Positions 36,476 to 48,011 of a stretch of DNA of 64,000 nucleotides are shown piece by piece. Below the pieces are notes generated by a model. That model ran no database searches and was not told where the DNA came from. It saw only the letters and a list, made by a program, of their open reading frames with translations. Position 1 is the first letter of the stretch; every line of letters starts with the position of its first letter. The position numbers and the translations under genes were made by a program. This stretch comes from Ipomoea triloba (lineage: Eukaryota > Streptophyta > Magnoliopsida > Solanales > Convolvulaceae), in NCBI RefSeq assembly GCF_003576645.1, contig NC_044916.1, positions 26,066,484 to 26,130,483 of the forward strand, in the 5' to 3' direction.

Positions 36476-36540
36476 CACCATGAGATAAACTGTAATTTTA
36501 TTTACGGGGCTCCGTTAAGATGTAACGATTACTATTTCTT

Positions 36541-36672
36541 TACTTAAAAAAAAGGGTGTCGTTTTTGAACCATAGTCCACGATATAACCACTGATGGGTA
36601 ATGATTTACTTAAAAAAAAAAGGTGTCGTTTTTGAACCATAGTCCACGATATAACCACTGATGGGTAATGGG
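36541..36672. repeat. 66-bp tandem duplication
   Basis: Two adjacent copies starting TACTTAAAAAAAA at 36541 and 36607, each containing GGTGTCGTTTTTGAACC and CGATATAACCACTGATGGG, nearly identical. Confidence 0.9.
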
Positions 36673-37011
36673 CATGACGACAGTGAGTTTGATTGCTCCA
36701 ATTTCTTGCTTTTGGAAAGACGACGATGAGCCTTAAAAAATAAAAATAAAAATTTTTTTTGGTACACACATAAAATAAATAAACAACAACTTTTTATCCA
36801 AATTACACCTTTTTAATAGAAAAAAAATTGTAGATAACATGCGCAAGCAAGCATTATAATTGCTTTTTAAAATATTTTCTTTTTCTTTTTCATATTTTAT
36901 GGAGTTCTTTTATTTTTAAAACGTTAACACTTTTTTTTTAAAACAAAAACGTTAACACTTAAGTGAAAATAATAGGAGTTTAAACGAGGTATTCAGATGC
37001 ATCAGTCTACT

Positions 37012-37190
37012 ATCAAATAATTTACTTTTAGTATATATTAAAAATATATATTGCATTCAGAAAAAAAACATTATTTGTGTACTAAAAGTACATTATTTTG
37101 TATAATATACATTCAATATACAAATAATGTACTTTTAGTATATTAAAAAGTATTTTTTTTATTATGATTCACATAGCACTGTGCTCCACA
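37012..37190. repeat. AT-rich dispersed repeat (copy 2)
   Basis: Same order of motifs as 6975-7165: TTTACTTTTAGTATAT, ATTATTTGTGTAC, AATAATGTACTTTTAGTA, ending at TATGATTCACA. Confidence 0.55.
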
Positions 37191-37315
37191 ACATGGTCGA
37201 ATTTTAGGGCATGCAAGATGGACAACATCACATGGCTCAACTTTTAGAGGGATCAATATTTATTTTTGACATAGTTACTTAAGAAATTAAAAAAAAATCT
37301 ATAATTAATTCCATG

Positions 37316-37706
37316 GTTGCAGTAGGCGCTAGGCGCTAGTCGGACGGTAGATTAGCGCCTAGCGCCTAAGCGGTCTAGGAAGTGCCTAGGCGGTACCTAG
37401 GGGGCGACCTATAAAAACAAAAAATAATGCATGTGTGTAGGTGTATGTCATGTATTATATTATATATATCTTTTACTTCTCTTATATAAATAAATAAATT
37501 TAAATATATATAAATATTAAAAAAAATTAACAAGACTGACTCGTTCAAGTTAACTTGACTAACTCTGTCGAGTTAGGCGAGTTAACTCGGCCGAGTTGGC
37601 CGCCAACTCAGCCCAGTTGGCCGAGTTAGGTGCTAGGCAGACCGCCTAGGGAGCAATTCGCCTCGGTCTAGTGGCGCCTAGCGTTATGCTGGGAATTTTG
37701 CAACAA
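37316..37706. mobile_element. CGCCTAG-rich MITE, near full length
   Basis: Starts GGTTGCAGTAGGCGCTAGGC and ends GGCGCCTAGCG followed by TTTTGCAACAA, giving subterminal inverted repeats rich in GGCGCTAGGCGC. The middle has an ACCTATAAAAA and AT-rich part, then GAGTTAACTCGG and GGCCGCCAACTC repeats. A near-identical arrangement lies at 63311-63690. Confidence 0.7.
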
Positions 37707-38826
37707 TGATTAATCTTAAAACACATTAGTTTTATCCCAAATCACTTCTCTTTCCTAATAATTAGGACCTAATTAATTGAACATGACAATACCATTTTGT
37801 TTCCCCAAGGGCACAGATTATGTCTCAAGCCCGGGATCTGCAGAGATAACTTGAAGTAAAAATCATATATTTTAGGTATTGTTTTAAATATTGTACTTAT
37901 ACTTTTGATAGAATCTCATTTATTTATAAGAACGGAGCCACAAAAATCCAAAAACCCTCATTTATTTCTTCAACACATCTTGCAGTAGGATCCTTTGGGT
38001 ATCGCATGCCCGGTAAGAGTTTCTTATATGATGTAGTTTTCTTTTGGGTATTTTTTTAGTTGCTCCATAAACAAATTAAAAGGTTTTTTTGCTAGAGAAA
38101 TAATTTTTTTTTTTTTGAAGATGCTAGAGAAATAAATTTATAAAGTACCCATATTCAAATAAAATTTGAAAGTATCATGTTTGAAGGTTCCAGTTTTAAT
38201 TAGTCTTAGTAGGCAGTTGTATACTCCAGGCTATGTATCTTTTTCTGAACTTGGCATAATGTGATATGATATTTATGATGAACATCAAATTGTGATCTGT
38301 TTCATGTACTTTGTTGGTGTTAGTAACTTAGTATGTTATGGATTTTGTTGACATATTTTGGTATCACAAATTGGATCTTGCCCACTATGTTGTCATCTTT
38401 TCAATTTTGGTGACGAGAGAAACCCACAACTACTATCCGAGTGTGTGTCTGGAATTTGGATAAATCTCATTTTTTGACCTAGCCAATAAAGATAAATCAG
38501 TCTAGGTTTTTCATAGTTGACCGGCTCAAATCAAGAGGACAAGAATTCGAACTATCTCTTGTCATCTTGGATAGGGTGTAACAATAAGAAAACAACTGGA
38601 TCAATAAACAGGAAATATGAAATAGTTCTGTGAACTATATATACCCATGTCCAAAATCATTCAATTCTTCAGCAAATACTCTCAGTATATAGTTATTACA
38701 TGCTAGTAAAGCGTTGCGCTTTCTACCGGGAGGTTTAATAGTACATTATCTGATAAACATTCATCAATAAGATGAGGAACAGCATCTGTTATTTATACCA
38801 GAAAACAACTGGAAAAAAAAAGTAGC
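37707..38826. other. intergenic DNA and probable PEPC 3' UTR
   Basis: No coding region is visible. The last few hundred bases before 38827 should contain the PEPC 3' untranslated region, which is on the minus strand. No clear AATAAA was identified on that strand, so its end is not placed. Confidence 0.45.
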
Positions 38827-41800
38827 TTAACCTGTATTCTGCATTCCAGCAGCAATACCCTTCATGGTCAAGATGAGGGTGTCCTCCAACCCGGGGGCAT
38901 ACTCGCTCATTGGGTTCAGCTTCACGAGCTCAGCAGCGGGCTTGGAATCGACATAGTCTTTGCTGATGTGGGGCCTCAGAGTGACGTGGTAGTCTGGGTC
39001 ACGAATGCGTTTCAGGGTGTAAGCTTGACAGACATTTAAGGTTGTTATGTAGGAATCGCGGAGCTTGAGTTGCTGTTTCAAGTAGGGGTCTCCCTCCAGA
39101 AGATCCTTATGTCCAGCAATCTATCGAAGAATATATGTGAATTAGTATGCTCATTGTAAAGAGTAAAGTAATACAATAGTTTTCAAGAAGAAATAATTAC
39201 CTGTAGGAGAAGGCTCTTTGTGTCCTCGAAGTTGGACCTCAAGCGCTCGCCAAATGACCATAAATCCTTTGAAACGAGAAGCTTGTCGTACAGTGCAGCT
39301 ATCCCGGGATCTCCCTTGGCGAACACCATTTCTACTAAATCGATGGTGACCCGAAAGAATGGCCATTCGTTGTACATTTCCTGGAGCATTTTGAGGTTCT
39401 TGATGTCCTTTTGGATAGCACATTTGAATGCTGCACCAACACCTAGCCAAACGGGGAGGTGGAACCTGGTTTGCGTCCACGCAAAAATCCATGGAATGGC
39501 TCTAAGGGATTCAATGCCTCCACTTGGTTTACGCTTTGATGGGCGACTGCCAATGTTCATCCTGCCATACTCTAGCTCAGGTGTGGCCTGCAGTTACAAA
39601 TAGAGAAACATATGGTATTGTGTTAACTCATCCGAGGCTCTGATACCATGTTATAATCGAAAATTAGGCCAAGGTCACTCAATTGGGTTATAATGCACAT
39701 GGGCCAAACTGCATTTTTTCAGTGTGGGACTGTTAACAAGTATAAAAATTGATAACGCATTGCCAAATCTATAATGCATTGGTTTCCAAGCAGACTTACA
39801 AGGCGGAAATACTCCACGAATCGTGGTTCTTGGAAGACTATTGAGCGGTACTCTTCTGTGGCAACGACGGTGATTTCATCCATAAGTGCACGCCATTCTG
39901 GTTTTGGAGAGACCGGTGGATGCATACCGTGCTCGAGAGTAGCAGCAGTGAAGCGTTGGAGTGTCCTAAAGCACAGGTGTTCCTCCCCGAATGATTGTTC
40001 AATAACTTCGCCCTGAACAGTAACGCGGAGATTTCCATGAACCGTGTCAGGTGGTTGGGACAATATAGCAAGATGTGTCGGGCCGCCTCCTCGTCCAACT
40101 GTGCCACCTCTCCCGTGGAACATAGTAAGCTTCACACCATACTGTTTCGCGACTTTCACTAGCTCCTCTTGAGCCTTGTATAGCTGCCAGGCAGCAGATA
40201 GCCGGCCAGCATCTTTGCCAGAGTCCGAGTACCCAATCATGACTTCTTGCTTACCATTTATCCGGTTTCTGTACCACTCGATCGAGAAAAGGCGGGCAAC
40301 AGCAGCAGGAGCAGCCTCTAGGTCTGCTAGCTTCTCGAAAAGTGGGACCACCCTTAGGGGCTGCTTCACCCGGCATTCGCGCTGTAGAAGCTCAACCGCT
40401 AGCACATCAGATGGAGCAGTGGCCATAGAGATTATGTACGCCCCAAAGCAGTCCGGTGGGAGTTCTGCTATGACATGTAATGTGTCCAATACATCAGCAA
40501 TCTCTTCGGTTTTTGGAAGATCGGGTCCAAATAGAGGCCGCTTGCCACTCAGTTCAGACAGAAGCCACTCCTGCCTACGCTCTTCAGACCATTCTCGATA
40601 CGAACCAATTTCCAAGTGCGTAGTCACAGCATCCAAGACATCTGTGTGGCGATCCGACTCTTGCCTAATGTCGAGCCTCACCAGTGAGAGCCCAAAGGTG
40701 GAAACTTGCCTCAGAAAATCCAGCAGACTTCCATCTGCAATGGGTCGATCGCCACAAGCACACAGAGATCTGTAGCACAGCTCTAGAGGTTCCAAGAACT
40801 ACACAAAATTTATTAAACTTAATGAGCAATCCCTAACCATAATGGTTATAATTGCATACATGCTTGACTGGAATATAGAAATTTCAAGAGGATTTACAGT
40901 ATCTTTTTCTGTTGCAATTATAAGTAGTAATTACTAGAACGCTCGTAAATTAGGAAAGGACATAAAAATGGAAAACCATACTAACCTGCTCAACATTACT
41001 GAATGTTGCCTCCTCGGGGATATCAGAGTGTCCATGGGCTAACAACTGGCGAGTACGCTCACGAGTCTGGTATAGTTTATCCCTCACATCACCAAGAATA
41101 ACACGGTATGGTTCATTTGGTGGAACTTGTTTCCAAAATTCTGCACCACACAAAAAGTATATATATTATGTTTAGTAGACATAGTAAGATGTTCATATGA
41201 CATTTCACCAACAATGGAGAGGTTTGGTCGTTTGGACGGGAATTAGTATTTGACCAGTTACCTATGTAGTGTTTTGCATCTCTCCTTGATGACCGGTGAA
41301 GTTCATCTGCTCGAGCACGAAGCTCATCATTGCACCGCCACATAGACATCTGCCAGGAAACGAGCATTAGAATTGGTGTAGTAGCATAAAGTCATGGTCT
41401 AGAATAAAATATCCGATGTATATTTAAATGTATTGAGCAGCAGCCATGGAATACCTCAAACATAAGATCCTCGATTTGGGAATAGTACAAGTTTGTTGCC
41501 ATCATTTTGGCCAGTAAGCAAACATCCCTTGTGACCTCGGGAGTCACCCGTGGATTTCCTGCAAGTAAACATTAAACCCCGTATGAAAAGCGGGAGGTAT
41601 AACAATATCTTAGCTTCTGTAAACATAAAAAAGATTTCATTTTTTTTACAGGTTCTTTCTGCATATGCGAGAACAATTTAACTGAGGAGTTTGAAGTTCA
41701 TCAAAATAATAAAGGGCCAAAACTCCAAAAGGCAATAAGGAAATTTACTTTCTTTATCCACTCAAGAAAATTGTACGTTAGATATAATTTTCTTTTACAT

Positions 41801-43635
41801 TGGACTATATTTATAGGCAAGAGATTAGAACCTCAAAGTTTTTAATAGGATAGCACAATAGCAGAGGTACATATGTTAAATGAAGAACTATCAAAAAGTT
41901 AGGGATTATACCATCACGATCGCCACCCATCCAAGAGGAAAATTGAATCAACGGGGCATTGTAAGGAACACGCTCATTAATTCCTATGTTTTTAAGAGCT
42001 GTGTCAACACGCCGCAAAAACCTTGGAACACCCTTCCAAATCGTCTCATGGAAGTAGCTCATCCCAGCTCTCATTTCATCCTGGGGGGTCGGGGGAGTCC
42101 TTCGAATCTCATCAGTGCGGAAAGCAGCTTGAATCTGCAAGAATGAAAACCATTTGAACTGTGGGAAAGGGGAAGATAATTGAAAGAAGAATTGCATTAA
42201 GGAAAGATATTTACCTCCCTCTGCAAAGCCTCGTCGAGCTCCTGTTTATCATCAGGTGTAATGTCTTTGTCATACAGCTGAGCCAAACAATTCCGGATCC
42301 TAAAATGCATAAAGTTCGATAAGAGAAAGGAAAAAAGCGAACCAAGCTACATTTGAAACTTGAAAATCAGATCATTTACCAAAATACAAGGATAACGGGA
42401 ACAAGCACATAGTCTGATAGTCATCCTACTTATATAAATAGCATAACAAAATGAGTCGGGTAATGATAATCGAACCTTGCATGCTTTTGAAGCAATGATC
42501 TCCGGACAGATTGCGTAGGATGAGCAGTTAAAACAAGATCCACCGTCTGGTTTTTCAATGCATCAAATACTTCTTGAGGAGACTTCTTCATGTCCACCAC
42601 AAGCCTTTTGAGAGTCTCTTCAATGTCGGATTCAGTTATTGCACTGTTCTCGTCAACAAAATCCCCCTTCTTCAATTTCTGTCTGCGACGATAGGCAATC
42701 TGAACCTCCTCGGCCAAGTTAGCCAAGTTAAGCATGTGAGAGAAAGATTTTGCAATCACGATGGAATCCCCCGGATCTAGACTTGTCAACACATTTCCAA
42801 GCTCCTCCAGCTTCTTGGGGTCGTGCCTACCTTCATACTCGGCTGAGAGCTCATAACACTCTTGGACCTGCGGTCAGGTAAAAAGACAATTCAGGTTTGA
42901 AACATTTACAAAATTGTCTATTCTCACAGTTTACTAACATACGAGTTACAAGTAGAAAACCAATCCAGTATGGGTTTCTTTAACACAACTAAAATACTAG
43001 CACGATAGTACGGTACTCCATCAATAGTCTTCTAGTCCTCTGATATAAAAAACATATCAAGATCTTTCTCTTAATAACGGATACAGTTCAATTTAAATAA
43101 AACTCGGTAAAAATCCAATCTTTACCATAAAAAAACAAAGGGCACTACAATATTCCTCTGATACAAAAAGCAATTTCAAGGCCCATGTCTTAACAAGTGC
43201 TACTGTTCAATTGAAATGAAACTAGGTAAAACCCCAATCTTAACCATCAAACATCAAATCGGAGTTTCGTCAAACCCCTTTCCCCACTTCAGAAAACAGT
43301 ATGAACACATTTAAATTCAGATGGTGACATTTGTCCATTTAAACCAAGCAAAACCATATATATTAGTAATTTATAATCCTAAATTGACTCATTCAGTAGC
43401 AAGATCAAGACTGAAAGATACTTAAAAAGTAGCTCCAGAATCATAAACAAGATTAAGAAGCGATTACCGTTTCCCTGAGATTCTCTCCATGCAAGTCCTG
43501 AAGAATATCAAGAAACCGATCCAGAAGCAAAGCATCATACTCAACAAGCTTGTCATCCTCTGAGACCTTCCCAGGCACCAAAAGCCTCAATTGGGCATCA
43601 ATTGAGGCCATCTTCTCCAGATTTCGAGCAGCCAT
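38827..43635 (-). CDS. PPC: phosphoenolpyruvate carboxylase, plant type
   Basis: Ten exons on the minus strand: 43468-43635, 42476-42867, 42215-42299, 41912-42134, 41455-41558, 41262-41349, 40986-41140, 39800-40798, 39201-39587 and 38827-39120. They give 964 aa. PEPC adds bicarbonate to phosphoenolpyruvate to make oxaloacetate in the cytosol, feeding the TCA cycle and nitrogen assimilation. Seen: regulatory Ser 11 in [11 protein letters not shown], catalytic His 172 in TAHPTQ, Lys 600 in YSDSGKDAG, the loop [13 protein letters not shown] at 633-645, and the C-terminal QNTG. Residue 774 is Ala, the C3-type state (C4 enzymes have Ser). Residue 884, the malate/aspartate inhibitor site, is Gln instead of the usual C3 Arg. 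Intron 8 contains a small LTR-like insert. Confidence 0.96.
39621..39738 (-). mobile_element. small LTR/TRIM-like insert in a PEPC intron
   Basis: On the minus strand TGTTAACAGTCCCACAC starts a roughly 90-base LTR-like unit ending TTATAACA (39649-39738). It is followed at once by TGGTATCAGAGCC, the initiator-tRNA primer-binding site, and then GTTAACA. This is the layout of the start of a terminal-repeat retrotransposon in miniature, but no second LTR is present. It lies within the 212-base intron between PEPC exons 8 and 9 and does not disturb the splice sites. Confidence 0.55.
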
Positions 43636-43652
43636 TTTCTCACTGTCTGCTC

Positions 43653-44097
43653 CTACACTCCACAAACCACTTTTTAACTATCTATCCAACAAAATAAAAT
43701 TCAAATGAAATGAACAATAAGCAAAAGATCACAGCTTTATACCAATCAACTATTCACCAAAGATCCTTCTGCAAAATATATTAATAGCACTAGAGTGGGC
43801 AATTTGGCATACAAAGATCACAACTTTTCACAGTTTTACACCAATCACATACTACTGCTAAAGCCCTGAATGAAACCCAGACAAAATATGGGGACCATAA
43901 GTATAAGCTTATCCATTTCAGAGCCACATTTCTTGATAAAAACAGGGAATGCAGCTAAAACAAGACAATATATTTTGCTCAAAAGTCAAAACTTTACTGA
44001 AATACACGCAAGGGAAGTGTATGTATATGTTGCATAGAGATGTGAGTGATGATTGAGAAATGGAGAACTGGGAATGCCAGAAATCAAGAAAGAATAC
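43653..44097 (-). other. possible 5' UTR intron of PEPC
   Basis: On the minus strand a donor ATTCAG|GTATTC lies at 44097 and an acceptor GTGTAG|GAGC at 43653, 18 bases before the ATG. A leader intron would place the promoter near 44200, where TATTTATAG is found on the minus strand. This is inferred from splice signals only. Confidence 0.35.
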
Positions 44098-44615
44098 CTG
44101 AATCTGCAAATGGTAGAAAGAAAGAAAGCAAAGCAAGAAAGAAGAAGATCAATATTCAATAGCCTTGGGTGGGGCGTAGTGATCTATAAAGGACTGAATG
44201 AACTGGCTATAAATAGACTCACAAAAGGCAAATCTTTTATTTTTTTGCTTTCTTTTCAATATTTTCCTTTTTTTCTGATTGGCATCTTTCGTTGTTTAAT
44301 TATAGCTTTGAAAAATGAAAATTGCAGCTTAGACTTTGGGTTAATCTACGATTTCTCTTCATGTCCTAACCACGACTTAACTATAGTCTGCAGACTGGAA
44401 TGTAGAATATACCAAAAGATTCTTTCACAATTTCTCACATTGTCACCTAAATTTTTTCAAATTATCATTTTATCTCCGGCAAATATCATAATTTTTCTGA
44501 AAACAAAAATTGGTCATATGTGATTTGGCCATTTGGGGTTCTAATCGTTTATAAAACCAAATAAAAGTCCATATAAAACCATTTTGGGTGGTACTAAAAA
44601 TTTTAATTTTTAGGG

Positions 44616-45036
44616 TGAGTTTGGAAATCCAAAAAATGATTTCAGGATATCATTTTCAGAGTTTCCGGGAAATGGTGGAAAATTGAAGTTAACGGAAAAT
44701 TATTTCTGGTTAAAAGAAAAATAGTTTGGTTTTTCTGAAAAATGACTTCTTTTTCTTCGGATCCAACTACTTCTTCTTGACTTCTTCCGAGTATGCTTCC
44801 TCGGCTTTCTTCCGCCTTTCTACCTTGACTGATTTTTGACCAAATCAGACTGGAAACCAATGCAACAATTAAAATTTTAATTATACACTTCTTGCTTATT
44901 TTTCAAAAAATGAATCAATACATAAAAGACAGTTTTTTGGAATGCAATTAAATACAAGAAATGAAAATGTTTTATGAAAAATAACTCACTTTTCAAAAAT
45001 ATTTTTCAAAAGTCATTTTTCTGATTTTCAAACACA
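44616..45036. mobile_element. MITE with TGAGTTTGGAAAT-type inverted ends
   Basis: The left end TGAGTTTGGAAATCCAAAAA and the reverse complement of the right end TGTGTTTGAAAATCAGAAAA match as terminal inverted repeats of about 30 bases. The inside has inverted GAAAAATGACTT and TTTTTCAAAAGTC words. No coding capacity. Confidence 0.6.
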
Positions 45037-45842
45037 CAATTAATTTGATTCCAAATTCCAAATCTGTGAGTTAGCAGCTTTTAAACACCATAGCTTACAA
45101 GATGAGAATCATCATCATATCCTGAATCAAAGTTTATGTGTTGTACGGTGGTGATTATCCCTTAAACTCAACCCTTACAATGTGACATCCCTTCAAGTCG
45201 TATCATTTAAAAAGAAAAATCATACTGTATATTATACAAGGATTGCAATTGTCAAAAAATTACATTGTTCATATACATAAAAAATTGATATTGTATACAC
45301 ATAAAAATGACACAAATTATAGCATATTTATGTACTTACAGTAGTAGTGAATACGTATGTACTTAGAGTAGTGACTTTTATTAACCAAATTTGTGTACCT
45401 AAAGTATTACATTTATGTACATGTAATTTTATTTTAAAAGTTTGGAAAAAATATTAATATAAGGGTTCATTTAAAAATCTGAAAAATGTTTTCCAAACAA
45501 TTACTCATTATTCATAAAATAATTTAATTTTCTAATATTCGGTAAAAGGTCATAATATTTTTTGGCTAAAAGTTAAAAAATTGCATTTTCCTGTTTGGTT
45601 TATTTTCTTGAAAATGTACATATTACCTGTTGTTGTTGTTGTGAACACCCAGGGTATCATATTTAACTATTTTTCTTTTTTTTTTTCTGGTGAAAAGTGA
45701 AAACCTATTTTAGGAAAAGGTATTTTTTAGATGACAGAAAATTGAAGGGCATCTCCCCCCCCCCTCCCCTGTTGCTCTATAGACTACAGTTATAGTAGAT
45801 GATTCACACAATCATGGGCTAAAACAATAGCAATCATATTGA
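45037..45842. other. intergenic AT-rich DNA
   Basis: Contains several TATACACATAAAA and TGTACTTA-type words, a TGTTGTTGTTGTTGT run and a run of ten C residues near 45757. No gene seen. Confidence 0.5.
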
Positions 45843-46434
45843 AACTGACCAAGTGGCAACATCCTGAGCTTTCCAACTGCATTGCAAAAAGATTCCTCCG
45901 CGCCCACAGGTCCTCACGTACTCGGTATCACCATTGACGAATGACGATTTGTGGTTGGGTTGAAGGAGATGTAAACAATAGCTGGTTGAAAGAGATGGGG
46001 TGCAATCCACGGTTGAAGAGACAAAAATTGGAAGAATTAAATCGCGCAAAAAAATAAAATTAAAGAAACGAAAATGTCCTTGCCTAAAATAGGGTTTCAC
46101 ATGAAAAGTTATCGAAAGGACCAGAAGTGTCCAAAATATAATAGTTTGAGTTGTTAAATGGCAAAAACAATTGTCTGAGACTAAACTTAAAATTGCCACC
46201 AAAGATAAGGAACCTTCGCAGGAAATACTCATTGGAAAAATAATTTCTAAAAATTAAAGAGACGAAAATACCTTGCCTAAAATAGGGTTTTATCGGAAAA
46301 GTAATCGGAATGATCAAAAGTGTCCAAAATATGATAGTCATAGTCTAGAGTATTAAATGGCAAAAATAATAGTCTGTGACTAAATTTGAAATTGCCGGCC
46401 ACCAAAAACAATGAACCTCCGTTGGAATTAACTC
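45843..46434 (-). repeat. two tandem half-copies of the GAGTTAATTCC repeat
   Basis: On the minus strand, from 46434, GAGTTAATTCCAACGGAGG is followed by a unit containing GGCAATTTCAAATTTAGTC and CATTTAATA; the same unit starts again at about 46232. Both resemble the left arm of the fold-back element at 15771-16252. Confidence 0.6.
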
Positions 46435-46538
46435 TGATCTTTAATAAATAATAAATTAAAATTAAAAAAAAAAATCTCACCCCGTCTCCATTTGCAGTAG
46501 GAATTTTTTTGATATCCAATATCTCATTGCCACATAAA

Positions 46539-46867
46539 GAGTTAATTTCATTTTTTGTCCTAGATTTATAGGTGATAGCCCACTTTTAGTCACTTTTTAT
46601 TAAAATATCCTCATTTGGTCCTAATATTGTTGTGGCATGACTGTTTTTAGTCATCCATCAACAAAATTGTTGAAATATCGTTAAATACAAAGACTTTTTT
46701 TTTTAAATATAAAGTATGTCGAATCGCTATATTTTTATGTATTTTTTAAAAAAAATTGATAATTGAAGATCGAAATGCTCTTATATGTAATGATATTTAA
46801 ATTATTTTGTTGATAAAGGATAAAAATAGTTATGCCACAAATCTAGGACCAACAATGTAATTAACTC
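46539..46867. mobile_element. MITE with GAGTTAATT ends
   Basis: The left end GAGTTAATTTCATTTTTTG and the reverse complement of the right end GAGTTAATTACATTGTTGG are inverted repeats that continue through GTCCTAGATTT. About 330 bases, non-coding. Confidence 0.65.
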
Positions 46868-47087
46868 TAAAATAACAAAATGTAATAGGAAAATGATATT
46901 AGCTTATATGACTTTTATTTATTGTTTGTTCATGAATTGGCTGACCCATCATTATTTAAAAATAAAGATAATTATTCAGTAGGAAAATACCATATAAGGA
47001 GGGGAAATTAGATAGGAAACTTTTGAAGGGGTGGGTCAAGTAGTTTAATAAAAGATTTAAAAAAAAAAAAGTACTCCGTAATTAAAG

Positions 47088-47506
47088 AATGCAAATGTAA
47101 CACTTATATGCACAAATGCCATACTTATATGCTTAATGTAATACTAATCAGGAATAAAATTTTTGTTACTTATTAGGGTAAATGTAATACTTTTAAGGGA
47201 AAATACAATACTTTTACATTTCGATTTAAAAGTATTACATTTTCCCTTTAAAGTATTACATTTTTCCTCAAAAGTATTATATATTTGCCCTTATAAGTGA
47301 GAGGCACTTGTCAACATTACTTATTATGAAAAATGTATTACTTTTTCTCTTATAAGTAACAAAAATTGTATTCTTGATTAGTGTTATATTTGAGCATATA
47401 AGTATGGCATTTGCACCTATAAGTATGACATTTGCATGGTGCTTTGACCCGACCCGACCTGTCTCACGAATAAGGATCCGTGAGACGGTCTCACACAAGT
47501 GTGACC
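47088..47506. mobile_element. MITE-like repeat, GTGAGAC family
   Basis: Repeated AAGTATTACATTTT and ATATAAGTATGGCATTTGC words in both orientations. The right end has CCTGTCTCACGAATAAGG, then CCGTGAGACGGTCTCACAC. Related to 4413-4906 and 54226-54395. Confidence 0.5.
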
Positions 47507-47973
47507 CATTAAAGAAAGTGTGAGTTTCACCTGCCTTTAATTTCTTGAGGATTATTCATACTGAATTTTGAAGAATTTTATTTAGAATTTTGTAAAATTT
47601 TCCTAAAGCTACAATCCGATGATGTACACTAGATACACTTGTTCATGTGCAATAGTCTATGAATCACACAAGATAAGTAAATTGTCTAAGAAGACTCTAC
47701 AACAAGCTTGTCTGAAAAAATTTAATATTACTTGTTTATGGAATAGATCAGGATGACTTAACATTACTGAAAATAGACCATAGCTACTTTCTCAACCTAC
47801 ATCCATGTGGGAATGTAAACCGGGACACCGGGTGCCACTAGAATGAGTCATTCCCTTTAATTTGTAAGGGAATAACCATTCCTAGAGCCCCTGGTATTAG
47901 CTATTCTCAAGTTATAGGGAATAGCTTTTATGTTACAATACCAAAAATACCCTCTCTGTGTATATATATTCAT

Positions 47974-48011
<38 letters not shown>

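Noticed and set aside
40176..40775. 199-codon plus-strand frame across PEPC exon 8
   Set aside because: Antisense shadow of the conserved PEPC coding sequence.
45834..46519. Several 80-130 codon minus-strand frames with similar FKFSxRQLFLPFN-type strings
   Set aside because: They are translations of tandem copies of a non-coding repeat; the similarity is that of the DNA repeat.
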